NCBI RefSeq assembly: GCF_025567625.1
Contig: NZ_JAOQJC010000024.1
Coordinates: forward strand, 1 to 64,000
Direction of reading: 5' to 3'
DNA: 64,000 nt
From: Paenibacillus sp. J5C2022
GTDB taxonomy: Bacteria; Bacillota; Bacilli; Paenibacillales; Paenibacillaceae
This document shows, in pieces, positions 17,366 to 26,418 of the stretch. The first letter of the stretch is position 1. The number at the start of each line of letters is the position of its first letter. The translations under genes were made by a program, and so were the position numbers. Under the pieces are notes generated by a model that saw only the letters and a list, made by a program, of their open reading frames with translations, was not told where the DNA came from and made no database searches.

Positions 17366-18328
17366 TCACCGCCTTGCAGGATCATAAGGCTGTCCCAGCG
17401 CGGCAGGAGCTTGCGTTCTGCCGGCGGCAGCCGCGAGCACGACTAGCGTAAGCACGTAAGGCAGCATATAGAACAGTTCTGACGGCAGCTGTCTTGAGAA
17501 TTCGAACAGCTGCACGAAGTTGCGAACCGCACCCGCAAGGCCGAAGAAGAGCGCAGCTCCTGCAAGGCCTATCGGGTTCCATCTGCCGAATATAAGCGCC
17601 GCCAGCGCGATAAAGCCTTGCCCCGATATCGTATTATGAGCAAAATTGCTGGTCGTCGTCAGCGTAATCGTCGCTCCGCCAAGCCCGGCCAGCGCACCGC
17701 TTAGCATGACTCCGATATAACGGTATTTGGCCACATGGATGCCGACGGTATCCGCCGAGCTGGGATGCTCGCCGACCGCTCTCAAGCGCAATCCGAACGG
17801 CGTCTTGTACAATACGACGTAGCTGACGGCTACTAACACAATCGCCAGATAGGTTGTAGGATAGGCCCTGAACAACCCTTCCCCGATAACCGGAATGTCC
17901 GACAGTCCGGGGATCGGCATTTTGCCGAACACATACTGCAGCTGCCTTGTCTGCGCAGACTCGTTATACAAGCTGCGAGTGAAGTAAATGGCGGAGCCAA
18001 GAGCCAGTATGTTGATCACGACGCCGACAACCGTCTGATTCGCACGGAACGTCACGGCGGCAACAGCATGCAGCAACGAGAACAGCACGCCGTACACCGC
18101 GGCAGCCGCTAGGCCAGCCCAAGGCGACAGAGCGCCGAATCCCGCGTTCGTAGCATAGTCGGTCATGACAGCGGCGGCGAAGGCGCCCGACACCATCAGA
18201 CCCTCCAGCCCGATATTGATCACGCCGGATCGCTCGGAGTACATGCCTCCAAGCGCGGCAAAAATAAGCGCAGTCGAAAAAACGAGCGTAATGTTCAACA
18301 GTTGCCCCGCAATGTCTACGAAATTCAT
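17366..18328 (-). CDS. nupQ: Nucleoside ABC transporter permease (NupQ-like)
   Basis: A 320-residue integral membrane protein with 8 to 10 hydrophobic segments, of the BPD_transp_2 type (TFRANQTVVGVVINILALG, VGEHPSSADTVGI, LSGALAGLGGA). It is the second permease of a BmpA-type uptake system for purine nucleosides. It overlaps nupP by four bases. The C-terminus ends in a short basic tail. No clear terminator follows in the 45 bases before the nad promoter region. Confidence 0.88.
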   Translation of the reverse strand: MNFVDIAGQLLNITLVFSTALIFAALGGMYSERSGVINIGLEGLMVSGAFAAAVMTDYATNAGFGALSPWAGLAAAAVYGVLFSLLHAVAAVTFRANQTVVGVVINILALGSAIYFTRSLYNESAQTRQLQYVFGKMPIPGLSDIPVIGEGLFRAYPTTYLAIVLVAVSYVVLYKTPFGLRLRAVGEHPSSADTVGIHVAKYRYIGVMLSGALAGLGGATITLTTTSNFAHNTISGQGFIALAALIFGRWNPIGLAGAALFFGLAGAVRNFVQLFEFSRQLPSELFYMLPYVLTLVVLAAAAGRTQAPAALGQPYDPARR

Positions 18329-19422
18329 GCCGCGTTGCCTCCTCTTCTCTTTTCAGCCCTGGCCCTGCCGGACATAAACGGCTTCACTAACAGCAGGACA
18401 ATGCCGTGGGCCGCTACGAAGAAAATGACGGAACCAATCACGATTCGCACAATCTCCGATGGCACTCCCGCTCCGAAGCTCATGCCTGCCGAGCCATACG
18501 TCAATCCCCCGAACAGCATCGCCGCAAGCAGTACGCCGATCGGAGAATTCCCTCCCAGCAGCGCCACGGCAATCCCGTCAAAGCCGTATCCCCAGTATGA
18601 CGCCATAATCGTCTGGTTGCCGAATACGCCCAGCACTTCGAACACGCCTCCAAGACCCGCGAACACCCCGCTGTAGAACATCGATTTCAAGATGGTGCGA
18701 TTGACGTTCATGCCCGCATACAGTGCAGCATCGGGATTCAGCCCTACCGCTCGCAGCTCGTAGCCTTGCTTCGTCCGCCACAACAGCACGTAGAAGATCG
18801 CAATGCATAACAGTCCGACTACAGTTCCCCAATGCATGCGCGCACGATCCATCAGCTCTACGAGCCAGTCTATCGACATCAGCGCCGATTCGTGAATGGG
18901 CTTTGACTTCTGCTGCCCTGGCTCCATCAGATAGCGGGATACAATATAGTTGGCCAAGTACAAGGCGATCCAGTTCAGCATTATGGAGGAGATCACCTCG
19001 TTCACGCCGCGCCGCGCTTTCAAATAGCCGACAAGACCTGCCCATAACCCTCCAAACAGAGCGCCTACAACAACGGCAAGCGGCCCGTGCACATACCAGG
19101 GAAGCTTCATAGTTACGCCGATAATGGTCGCTCCCGTCATGCCCATAATGAATTGGCCTTCTACGCCGATATTGAACAATCCGGTCCGAAAGGCGAATGC
19201 CACGGCGATGCCGGTGAACAGAAGGGGCGTTATGGCGCGAATCGCTTCGCCCATGTGATACGGGCTGCCGAATATGCGGTCAAATAGCGAGGAATAAGCG
19301 ACGATCGGATTATAACCGCCCGCCAGCATGGCAAGTGCTCCTACAAGCAGGCCCAGCAAGATTGACACAAGCGGAACCAGCAGCGAGGAAGGGGTAAATA
19401 TCTTCCTGATCCCATCCGACAT
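18325..19422 (-). CDS. nupP: Nucleoside ABC transporter permease (NupP-like)
   Basis: A 365-residue membrane permease of the same superfamily as the next gene, with the family EAA-like and glycine loops (GRNxGL-type FRTGLFNIGVEGQFIMG, AVGLNPDAALYAGMNV, YSGVFAGLGGV). About nine membrane segments are visible, and the C-terminal tail is basic. Start and preceding stop share one base (TAATG), which points to strict coupling with nupO. Confidence 0.88.
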   Translation of the reverse strand: MSDGIRKIFTPSSLLVPLVSILLGLLVGALAMLAGGYNPIVAYSSLFDRIFGSPYHMGEAIRAITPLLFTGIAVAFAFRTGLFNIGVEGQFIMGMTGATIIGVTMKLPWYVHGPLAVVVGALFGGLWAGLVGYLKARRGVNEVISSIMLNWIALYLANYIVSRYLMEPGQQKSKPIHESALMSIDWLVELMDRARMHWGTVVGLLCIAIFYVLLWRTKQGYELRAVGLNPDAALYAGMNVNRTILKSMFYSGVFAGLGGVFEVLGVFGNQTIMASYWGYGFDGIAVALLGGNSPIGVLLAAMLFGGLTYGSAGMSFGAGVPSEIVRIVIGSVIFFVAAHGIVLLLVKPFMSGRARAEKRRGGNAA

Positions 19423-20981
19423 TAGTGCGCTCCTCCCTTCTCCAGCTTCCCGTTCGACAGATCGGTATGGCCGGACATCAACAAGCCCAGCTTCTCGTCA
19501 TCCCGATGCGTCGCATCCACTTCGCCCACGAGCCTTCCCTCGTACATGACAACTATCGTATCGGACAAAGCGTAAAGCTCGTCCAGCTCGAACGAAATAA
19601 GAAGAATCGCCTTGCCTTCATCCTTCGCCTGCAGCAGACGGCTGTGCACATATTGAATCGCACCGATATCCAGTCCGCGCGTCGGCTGTACCGCAATGAT
19701 CAGCCCCGGGTCTTTATGCAGCTCTCTGGCGATAATCGCCTTCTGCTGATTGCCTCCCGACAGCGATCTGGCAGGCACGTCTATTCCTGATGTACGAACA
19801 TCGAACTCCCGGACCAACGCTTCCGCCAGCTTATTCATCGCCTTCTCGTCAATGAATCCCGATTGACCGTACTGTGGCAAATAATACGTATTAAGAATCA
19901 TATTCTCGCTCAGTGTGAAGTCCAGCACCAGACCATGCTTGTGCCGGTCTTCCGGAATATGTCCCAGCCCGGCATGGGAGATCGTCCGGGGCGTCGCGTT
20001 CGCCACGTCCTTGCCGCCAAGCTTCACGTTGCCGTCGCTGACCTTCCGCATTCCCGCAATAGCGAATACCAGCTCGCTCTGTCCGTTGCCGTCCACTCCG
20101 GCTATACCGAGCACCTCTCCTGCACGAACCTGCAGCCCGATGCCGTTCAGCACATCCCTTCCTTGCTCTCCCTTCATGCGAAGCCCTTGAACTTCCAATA
20201 CAACTTCTCCGAACGTCCGATCGCCCTTATCCCTTGTCTCCATATGCACTTCGCGGCCTACCATCAATTCCGCCAGCTGGCGCTCGTCGGTATCGGCGGT
20301 TCTCACCGTCTTGACCATCTTGCCTCTCCGAATCACCGTCACCGTATGGGCAATCGCCATGACTTCCCGCAGCTTGTGGGTAATGATGATGATAGATTTG
20401 CCTTCCGCAGCCAGATTTTTCACGATTTGCATAAGCTCGTCGATTTCCTGCACGGTCAGCACGGCTGTCGGCTCATCCAGAATAATGATATCGGCGCCCC
20501 GATACAGGGTCTTCAGAATTTCAACGCGCTGCTGCATACCCACAGTTATATCGGAGATGACCGCTTCAGGATCGACTTTCATGCCGTATCGCTCCGAGAG
20601 CTCCTTCACGTTGTCATTGGCCCGCTTGTAATGAATCGATATGCCGCGGCGCGGCTCGTTGCCCAGCACGATATTCTCGGCCACCGTGAACGGCTGCACA
20701 AGCTTGAAGTGCTGATGCACCATACCTATGCCAAGCGCAATAGCGTCGGCGGCGCCATGAACGACCGTTTTCCGTCCGCGAATCCATATGTCTCCTTCAT
20801 CGGGCTGATATAAGCCGAACAAGATGTTCATCAAGGTGGACTTGCCTGCCCCGTTCTCGCCGAGCAGAGCATGAATCTCGCCGCGATGAAGCTGCAGATC
20901 GATGGATTCGTTCGCGACGAATCCCCCGAACCGCTTCGTAATGCTCTGCAGCCGAACTACTTCTTCGCTGAAATCCGCCAT
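19422..20981 (-). CDS. nupO: Nucleoside ABC transporter ATPase, two fused domains (NupO-like)
   Basis: A 519-residue protein with two ABC cassettes. The N-terminal one has Walker A GENGAGKST, a degenerate signature (DITVGMQQRVEI) and Walker B DIIILDEPTAVLT. The C-terminal one has VDGNGQSE in the Walker A position and RSLSGGNQQKAI as signature, with the Walker B region altered (LIIAVQPTRG). This is the usual asymmetry of RbsA-like ATPases of the BmpA/Nup group. It powers nucleoside import with the two permeases downstream. Confidence 0.9.
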   Translation of the reverse strand: MADFSEEVVRLQSITKRFGGFVANESIDLQLHRGEIHALLGENGAGKSTLMNILFGLYQPDEGDIWIRGRKTVVHGAADAIALGIGMVHQHFKLVQPFTVAENIVLGNEPRRGISIHYKRANDNVKELSERYGMKVDPEAVISDITVGMQQRVEILKTLYRGADIIILDEPTAVLTVQEIDELMQIVKNLAAEGKSIIIITHKLREVMAIAHTVTVIRRGKMVKTVRTADTDERQLAELMVGREVHMETRDKGDRTFGEVVLEVQGLRMKGEQGRDVLNGIGLQVRAGEVLGIAGVDGNGQSELVFAIAGMRKVSDGNVKLGGKDVANATPRTISHAGLGHIPEDRHKHGLVLDFTLSENMILNTYYLPQYGQSGFIDEKAMNKLAEALVREFDVRTSGIDVPARSLSGGNQQKAIIARELHKDPGLIIAVQPTRGLDIGAIQYVHSRLLQAKDEGKAILLISFELDELYALSDTIVVMYEGRLVGEVDATHRDDEKLGLLMSGHTDLSNGKLEKGGAH

Positions 20982-21057
20982 ACCAGCGCATCCCCTTTCT
21001 TACCTTGCTGCACTTGCCCATTCCCGGGACAATGATAATGCTTCCTTTTCGCCTCGC

Positions 21058-22155
21058 TTACTGGGTAGGCACTTTAATTTCGCCGCTAATAATTTTCTGC
21101 TTGAATTCCTCCACCTTCGTCAGAACATCCTGCGGCACATTTTTAGTTGATGTATCGGGAAGCCCCACTGCATCGTCCTTCAAGCCCAGCTCCAGCACCT
21201 GGCCGCCTGTCCACTTGCCGTCGATCAGATCCTTGGATACCTTATAGACCGCCACTTCCACTCCCTTCATCATGGAGGTCAGCGTCACTTCATCGCCGAA
21301 TTCCAGCGACTGATCTTTGTCCACGCCGATTACCCATACTTCCTTGCCGCTTTTGCGCCGGTCAATCGCTTCATTGAACACGCCGTTGCCCGTGCCGCCT
21401 GAAGCATGGAAGATGATATCGACTCCTTTGTTATACATCGTCGCGGCGATGCTCTTGCCGAGATCCGGCTTATCGAATGCGCCGGAATACACGACGTCCA
21501 CTTTCAGGTCGGGCTTAACCGCCTTCACTCCGGCCACGAAGCCGGCTTCGAAGCGCTTAATGACGGGAATCTCCATGCCGCCGACGAATCCCACTCCATC
21601 GCTCTTCGTCATCAGTCCTGCCACGACTCCCGTCAGAAAGGAGCCTTCGTGCTCCGCGAACGTCACCGATGTCACGTTGGGAGCGTCTACAACCGTATCG
21701 ACCACCGCCAGCTTCGCATCGGGATTATCCTTGGCCACCTTCGCAAGCGCATCGGAGAAGAGATAGCCGATTCCCCAAGTGAGGTCATATCCTTCCCGGA
21801 CGAAATCGTTCAAGTTCGGCTCCAGGTCGGCCTCCCCCTTACTCTCCAGAAAACGGGTCGACGCACTCGTCGACTTGTTCAGCCGCTGAAGAGCCTCCCA
21901 AGCGCTCTGGTTGAACGATTTGTCATTGACGCCCCCTACATCCGTCACCATGCCGATACGAAAATCCTTGCCGCTATTGTCAGATTCCACTGCGCCCTCA
22001 TTGCCGCTCGACTGACCCGCATTGCCGTTGCCGCTCTCTTCCTTCTGCTGCACACCACAGCCGGATAGCGATATTACAACGACCAAGGCCATTAGCGGCA
22101 ACGTCTTGCGCCAGCTTCCGCGTATACGCTTCAACATTGATTTCTTTGTTTTCAT
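21058..22155 (-). CDS. nupN: Nucleoside-binding lipoprotein, BmpA/PnrA family
   Basis: A 365-residue substrate-binding lipoprotein. The signal peptide ends in a lipobox (VVISLSGCG), and the mature part begins with a Glu/Asn/Gly-rich spacer. BMP family blocks: FRIGMVTDVGGVNDKSFNQSAWE, TSVTFAEHEGSFLTGVVAG, and IIFHASGGTGNGVF. I chose the ATG at 22155, with AAGGAGAGA upstream, over an ATG 18 codons earlier that lies against the ftsH terminator. It is the first gene of the nup cluster. Only about 50 bases separate it from that terminator, and no convincing promoter is seen, so expression may depend on readthrough or a weak promoter. Confidence 0.9.
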   Translation of the reverse strand: MKTKKSMLKRIRGSWRKTLPLMALVVVISLSGCGVQQKEESGNGNAGQSSGNEGAVESDNSGKDFRIGMVTDVGGVNDKSFNQSAWEALQRLNKSTSASTRFLESKGEADLEPNLNDFVREGYDLTWGIGYLFSDALAKVAKDNPDAKLAVVDTVVDAPNVTSVTFAEHEGSFLTGVVAGLMTKSDGVGFVGGMEIPVIKRFEAGFVAGVKAVKPDLKVDVVYSGAFDKPDLGKSIAATMYNKGVDIIFHASGGTGNGVFNEAIDRRKSGKEVWVIGVDKDQSLEFGDEVTLTSMMKGVEVAVYKVSKDLIDGKWTGGQVLELGLKDDAVGLPDTSTKNVPQDVLTKVEEFKQKIISGEIKVPTQ

Positions 22156-22207
22156 GCGGTGTTCTCTCCTTTTCTTCACTCTTCCGTTACTATCCCCCAC
22201 CGCACAC

Positions 22208-22244
22208 AAAAAAATCCCGCCTCTCCATATTGGAGCAGCGGGAT
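22208..22244 (-). terminator. Terminator after ftsH
   Basis: Minus strand hairpin ATCCCGC-TG-CTCC against GGAG-AG-GCGGGAT with an AATAT loop, then seven T. It starts about 18 bases after the ftsH stop. Confidence 0.92.
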
Positions 22245-22262
22245 GCTGATAACGTTATTTCC

Positions 22263-24281
22263 TTACTTCTTATCCGTGCCGTCGGATGAATTGGAGTCGG
22301 AATCCGTCTTGTCGGTATCCGAAGCTTCTGTAGCTTCCTCTTCATCGCGAGGCTGAATGCGCACCTTCACGTCGCCGATCTCATCGATAATCGGCTCAGT
22401 CTTCGGTTCGCTTGCAGACGACGAGCCGTCTCCAGACGACTTATCGCCAGTACTGTTCAGCTTGCCGGTCTCAATCAACGACTTGATCTGCTCCAGCTCC
22501 AGCGTTTCCTCTGTCAGCAATGTGTTCGCGATCAGATGCATCGCTTCGCTCTTCTCTGTCAGCAGGTTCTTCGCGCGAGTGTAGCAATCGTTGATGATGC
22601 TCTGCATCTCCTGATCAATCTCATAAGCGATCGCATCGGAGTAGTTCTGTTCATGGCCGAGATCGCGTCCCAAGAATACCTGGCCTTGCGAGTTGCCGAA
22701 TTGCATCGGGCCAAGCTTGTCGCTCATGCCGTATTCCATAATCATGCTGCGCACGATGCCCGTCGCCGACTTGAAGTCGCTGTATGCGCCGGTACCGATC
22801 TCGCCGATATACAGCTCCTCGGCTACGCGGCCCGCCAGCAAGCCCGTCACCTTGTCGAGCAGTTCCTGCTTCGTGACCAGCATGCGGTCTTCCTTCGGCA
22901 GCATGATGACATATCCGCCCGCGCGTCCGCGCGGAATGATCGTCACCTTATGCACTTGATCGGCATGCTCCAGGAAGAAGCCTGCAATCGTATGACCCGC
23001 TTCGTGATAGGCTACGATGCGCTTCTCGCGATCGCTGATGACGCGGCTCTTCTTCTCCGTACCGACAATGACGCGGTCAATAGCATCGTCGATATCGTTC
23101 ATGGCGATCTCCTTCTTGTTGCGGCGGGCTGCCAGAAGCGCAGCTTCGTTCAACAAGTTCTCCAGATCCGCGCCGCTGAAGCCAGTCGTGCGCTTCGCGA
23201 TGACATCCAGCTTCACATCGCCGGTCAGCGGCTTGTTGCGGGCGTGCACCTTCAGCACCGCTTCGCGCCCCTTCACATCCGGACGGTCTACCGTTATCTG
23301 ACGGTCGAAGCGTCCCGGACGAAGCAATGCGGGGTCTAGAATATCTGCACGGTTCGTCGCAGCGATAATAATAATGCCTTCATTCGCGCCGAATCCGTCC
23401 ATCTCTACAAGCAACTGGTTGAGCGTCTGCTCGCGCTCGTCATGGCCTCCGCCAAGTCCGGCGCCGCGCTGACGTCCTACAGCGTCAATCTCGTCAATGA
23501 AGATAATACACGGAGCGTTCTTCTTCGCATTCTCGAACAAGTCCCTTACGCGGGAAGCGCCGACGCCGACGAACATCTCCACGAAGTCGGAACCCGAGAT
23601 GCTGAAGAACGGCACTCCAGCCTCACCGGCAACCGCTCTTGCCAGAAGCGTCTTACCCGTACCCGGAGGACCTACTAGCAGTACCCCCTTCGGAATGCGG
23701 GCGCCGACAGTGTTGAACTTGCGCGGGTCCTTCAGGAAGTCTACGACCTCCACCAGCTCCTGCTTCTCTTCATCGGCTCCTGCTACGTCCTCGAACGTTA
23801 TTTTCTTCTTCTCTTCGTTATACAGACGAGCCCGGCTCTTGCCGAAGTTCATCACCTTGCCGCCGCCGCCCTGCGCCTGATTCATCAGGAAGAAGAACAG
23901 CACGAAGATCAGAATGAACGGAATGATCGACGTCAGGAACGTCACCCAGAAGCTCGGCCTGTCCATCTTGTCGTATTCCAGCGCGAAGCCGTATTGCTCG
24001 CGCCACTCCTCGAACTGGGCCAATGAGTCTACGCCGGCCCGCGAGCTGAATCGTTCGTTCTCCTCTGGAGGAGCTTGTTTATACTTACCTTTTACTGCAT
24101 AGGATTCGTCTTCATACTTCAGTACAAGTTCCTTCACGTTACCGGATTCGATGACACTGACCAGCTCATCGTATCTTAACGATTTGGCATTATCGCCTGA
24201 TCCGCTAATGTATTGGAATATGCCAACCGTAACCAGAAAGATGATTAAATAAAACCCAGTATTTCGGATGATGCGATTCAT
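22263..24281 (-). CDS. ftsH: ATP-dependent zinc metalloprotease FtsH
   Basis: A 672-residue membrane AAA+ protease. Two N-terminal membrane segments (about 8-26 and 112-135) flank a small extracytoplasmic domain. The AAA domain has Walker A GPPGTGKT and Walker B IIFIDEIDAVG, plus the second region of homology ATNRADILDPALLRPGRFD. The zinc site is HEAGH. The C-terminal 60 residues are Ser/Asp/Glu-rich and probably disordered. It has its own promoter with an extended -10, and a strong terminator follows. Confidence 0.97.
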   Translation of the reverse strand: MNRIIRNTGFYLIIFLVTVGIFQYISGSGDNAKSLRYDELVSVIESGNVKELVLKYEDESYAVKGKYKQAPPEENERFSSRAGVDSLAQFEEWREQYGFALEYDKMDRPSFWVTFLTSIIPFILIFVLFFFLMNQAQGGGGKVMNFGKSRARLYNEEKKKITFEDVAGADEEKQELVEVVDFLKDPRKFNTVGARIPKGVLLVGPPGTGKTLLARAVAGEAGVPFFSISGSDFVEMFVGVGASRVRDLFENAKKNAPCIIFIDEIDAVGRQRGAGLGGGHDEREQTLNQLLVEMDGFGANEGIIIIAATNRADILDPALLRPGRFDRQITVDRPDVKGREAVLKVHARNKPLTGDVKLDVIAKRTTGFSGADLENLLNEAALLAARRNKKEIAMNDIDDAIDRVIVGTEKKSRVISDREKRIVAYHEAGHTIAGFFLEHADQVHKVTIIPRGRAGGYVIMLPKEDRMLVTKQELLDKVTGLLAGRVAEELYIGEIGTGAYSDFKSATGIVRSMIMEYGMSDKLGPMQFGNSQGQVFLGRDLGHEQNYSDAIAYEIDQEMQSIINDCYTRAKNLLTEKSEAMHLIANTLLTEETLELEQIKSLIETGKLNSTGDKSSGDGSSSASEPKTEPIIDEIGDVKVRIQPRDEEEATEASDTDKTDSDSNSSDGTDKK

Positions 24282-24309
24282 CCCCTACCTCCTCTCAGAC
24301 GCTTTAAAC

Positions 24310-24339
24310 ATTTTACCATAGCATGACTTTCCATCTCAA
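24310..24339 (-). promoter_or_regulatory. ftsH promoter
   Basis: Minus strand -35 TTGAGA (24334-24339), spacer 18, -10 TAAAAT (24310-24315) preceded by TGG, an extended -10. The transcript would start about 20 bases before the AGGAGGT ribosome binding site. Confidence 0.7.
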
Positions 24340-24377
24340 TAGAAGTCGCTCGAGAAGGATATGTACGTGCCGAACGT

Positions 24378-24923
24378 CTATTTCTCATACACATGAGGCT
24401 TCAGTATGCCGATATACGGCAGGTTGCGGTATTTCTCCGCGAAGTCCAGCCCGTAGCCCACGACGAATTCATCGGGCAGCGTGAAGCCCTTGTAATCCGG
24501 TTGAAGATCTACCGTGCGCCGCGCCGGCTTGTCGAACAGCGTAACGACGGTTACGGACTTCGCGTTGCGATGCTCCAGCACATCGATCAGGTAGCTGAGC
24601 GTCAAGCCGCTGTCGATAATATCCTCGACAATCAGCACGTCGCGCCCCTCTACGGACACATCCAGATCCTTCATGATCTTGACCACGCCGGAAGACTTGG
24701 TCGATTGACCGTAGCTGGACACCGCCATGAAGTCGATTTCCAGCGGCACCGCTATTGCCTTGACCAGATCGGACATGAAGATGAAGGCACCCTTCAACAC
24801 ACAGATGACAAGCGGATTGCGTCCCTCGAAGTCGACGCTGAGCTGGTCGCCAAGCTCCTTCACTTTCGCTTGAATTTGCGCTTCGCTGTATAATACTTCT
24901 TTAATATCGTTCTGCAAAACCAA
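24378..24923 (-). CDS. hpt: Hypoxanthine phosphoribosyltransferase
   Basis: A 181-residue purine salvage enzyme converting hypoxanthine and guanine to IMP and GMP. The PRPP loop is VLIVEDIIDSGLTLS, and the purine hood is FVVGYGLDFAEKYRNLPYIG. It sits 45 bases after tilS as in B. subtilis, where TilS and HprT are encoded together. With a nucleoside importer just beyond ftsH, the region concentrates purine salvage functions. Confidence 0.95.
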   Translation of the reverse strand: MVLQNDIKEVLYSEAQIQAKVKELGDQLSVDFEGRNPLVICVLKGAFIFMSDLVKAIAVPLEIDFMAVSSYGQSTKSSGVVKIMKDLDVSVEGRDVLIVEDIIDSGLTLSYLIDVLEHRNAKSVTVVTLFDKPARRTVDLQPDYKGFTLPDEFVVGYGLDFAEKYRNLPYIGILKPHVYEK

Positions 24924-24967
24924 AGTCCCCCTACACCTTTAACTATGTTATGAATGTCGTCTTGCCG

Positions 24968-26392
24968 CTATTCCTTGTCCGCTGCTACGAATAACGCCAG
25001 CTTCATACCGCTTTGCGCCAGCGCTAGTCCGGACCTTCGAATGCCCGGAACCCATAGCAATGCGTCCTCCGCATCTGTCAATAAAGGATACCGTTCACGC
25101 TCCGATGGCGGAATTTTCTCGTCAACGAACATATCTTGCACTTTTTTCGATCCATTTAACCCTAAAACCTGAATTCGATCCCCCTGCTTGCGATTGCGCA
25201 CCTGCAGCGGCCAAGCCAGACAATCTGCATCGAAGCAGGCCTCATGACGGGACTTCGGCATACATGACCCGTCTGAAGACATTGGCTTCAGCGTGAATGA
25301 CAGACGCCAGCCCGGCGTCCGAACGACGCCTTCGATATCGGCTCTGTCAATAACGAAGCTGAACCCTTCTTCCGAAGTGCGCTGCTCGCCACAATATCCG
25401 TCCTCTCGAATCCATCTCATCGTGCCATATTCGAGCATACAACGGATACCCGCACCGGCATCCATCCGCCAGGTCGAACCTGCTTCGCCAAGCGCCGCAT
25501 GCCGCATCTTCTCGACGCTGTCGAACGAGATGTGATCGGTATCAGGCGAAAGATATCTTAATATTAGTTTAATCATTCTCCTTTGTAAAGCGACATGGAG
25601 CCGTTCGAACGCCTTGCTGTTCAAGCGGCATTCCGCCTCCCGACATTGCACATGGGATTGGAACCACTTCTTCGCCTGGCTCTCCATCCAGTCGTCCTCT
25701 TCGCCCGCTACATCCGCCAGCCGGACAAGCGATTGGGACAGCTGAGGATTGTACGCTGTCAGGAACGGCAATATATCCAACCGGACTGTATTGCGGAAGT
25801 AATACCTCTCCGCATTGCTGCTGTCCGTACAGTACGGCACAGCGTTGTCCTCGCAATAGGCAATCAGGTCCGACTTGTACATACGCAGAAGAGGACGGAT
25901 AAGTTCCACGTTTTTTTCCTTGCGCTTCATGCTCATGGCCGCCAATCCCGTCAGCCCCGCACCGCGAATGATGCGCATCATGACCGTCTCCGCCTGATCG
26001 TCCGCATGATGCGCCAGCGCAATGCAGGCCGCATCATGACGGCTTGCCGTCTCATGCAGGAACTGGTAACGCTTCTCGCGGGCTGCAGCCTGCAGATTCA
26101 GGCGGTTGTCTGCTATATATTCACGCAGCTCCAGCTCCGCCGTCTCGCAGGGCACCCCCAGCTGTGCCGCATATGCGCGCACAACCTTCAGCTCCGCTGC
26201 AGATTCTTCCCGGAAGCCGTGATTGACATGTGCCGCCACGATCTGCAGCCCGCATGCCGACGAAGCCCGGTGAAGCATATGCAGCAGAGCCATAGAATCC
26301 GGTCCGCCGGATACCGCCACAACGATGCTGTCCCCTTCCCGCCATAAGCCGTTCCGCAGCGATTCCTTGACCATCTCAGTATGTATGCCCAT
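24968..26392 (-). CDS. tilS: tRNA(Ile)-lysidine synthase
   Basis: A 474-residue ATP-dependent enzyme that puts lysine on cytidine 34 of tRNA-Ile(CAU). The PP-loop VAVSGGPDSMALLHM lies near the N-terminus, followed by AAHVNHGFREESAAE and ALAHHADDQAETVMMR. The C-terminal TilS domain (RIQVLGLNGSKKVQDMFVD) is complete. The frame is open 82 codons further upstream into yabT, but a GGCGGGG site precedes the ATG at 26392, which was chosen. It is essential in bacteria that decode AUA this way. Confidence 0.93.
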   Translation of the reverse strand: MGIHTEMVKESLRNGLWREGDSIVVAVSGGPDSMALLHMLHRASSACGLQIVAAHVNHGFREESAAELKVVRAYAAQLGVPCETAELELREYIADNRLNLQAAAREKRYQFLHETASRHDAACIALAHHADDQAETVMMRIIRGAGLTGLAAMSMKRKEKNVELIRPLLRMYKSDLIAYCEDNAVPYCTDSSNAERYYFRNTVRLDILPFLTAYNPQLSQSLVRLADVAGEEDDWMESQAKKWFQSHVQCREAECRLNSKAFERLHVALQRRMIKLILRYLSPDTDHISFDSVEKMRHAALGEAGSTWRMDAGAGIRCMLEYGTMRWIREDGYCGEQRTSEEGFSFVIDRADIEGVVRTPGWRLSFTLKPMSSDGSCMPKSRHEACFDADCLAWPLQVRNRKQGDRIQVLGLNGSKKVQDMFVDEKIPPSERERYPLLTDAEDALLWVPGIRRSGLALAQSGMKLALFVAADKE

Positions 26393-26418
26393 GTGGTTCC
26401 CCGCCTTTCGCTTCTTGC

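Noticed and set aside
19440..19465. Spo0A box string near the end of nupO
   Set aside because: The match (TTCGACA) lies inside coding sequence away from any promoter and is expected by chance.
19863..20813. 316-codon open frame on the plus strand opposite nupO
   Set aside because: Antisense of an ABC ATPase with intact motifs; no start signal.
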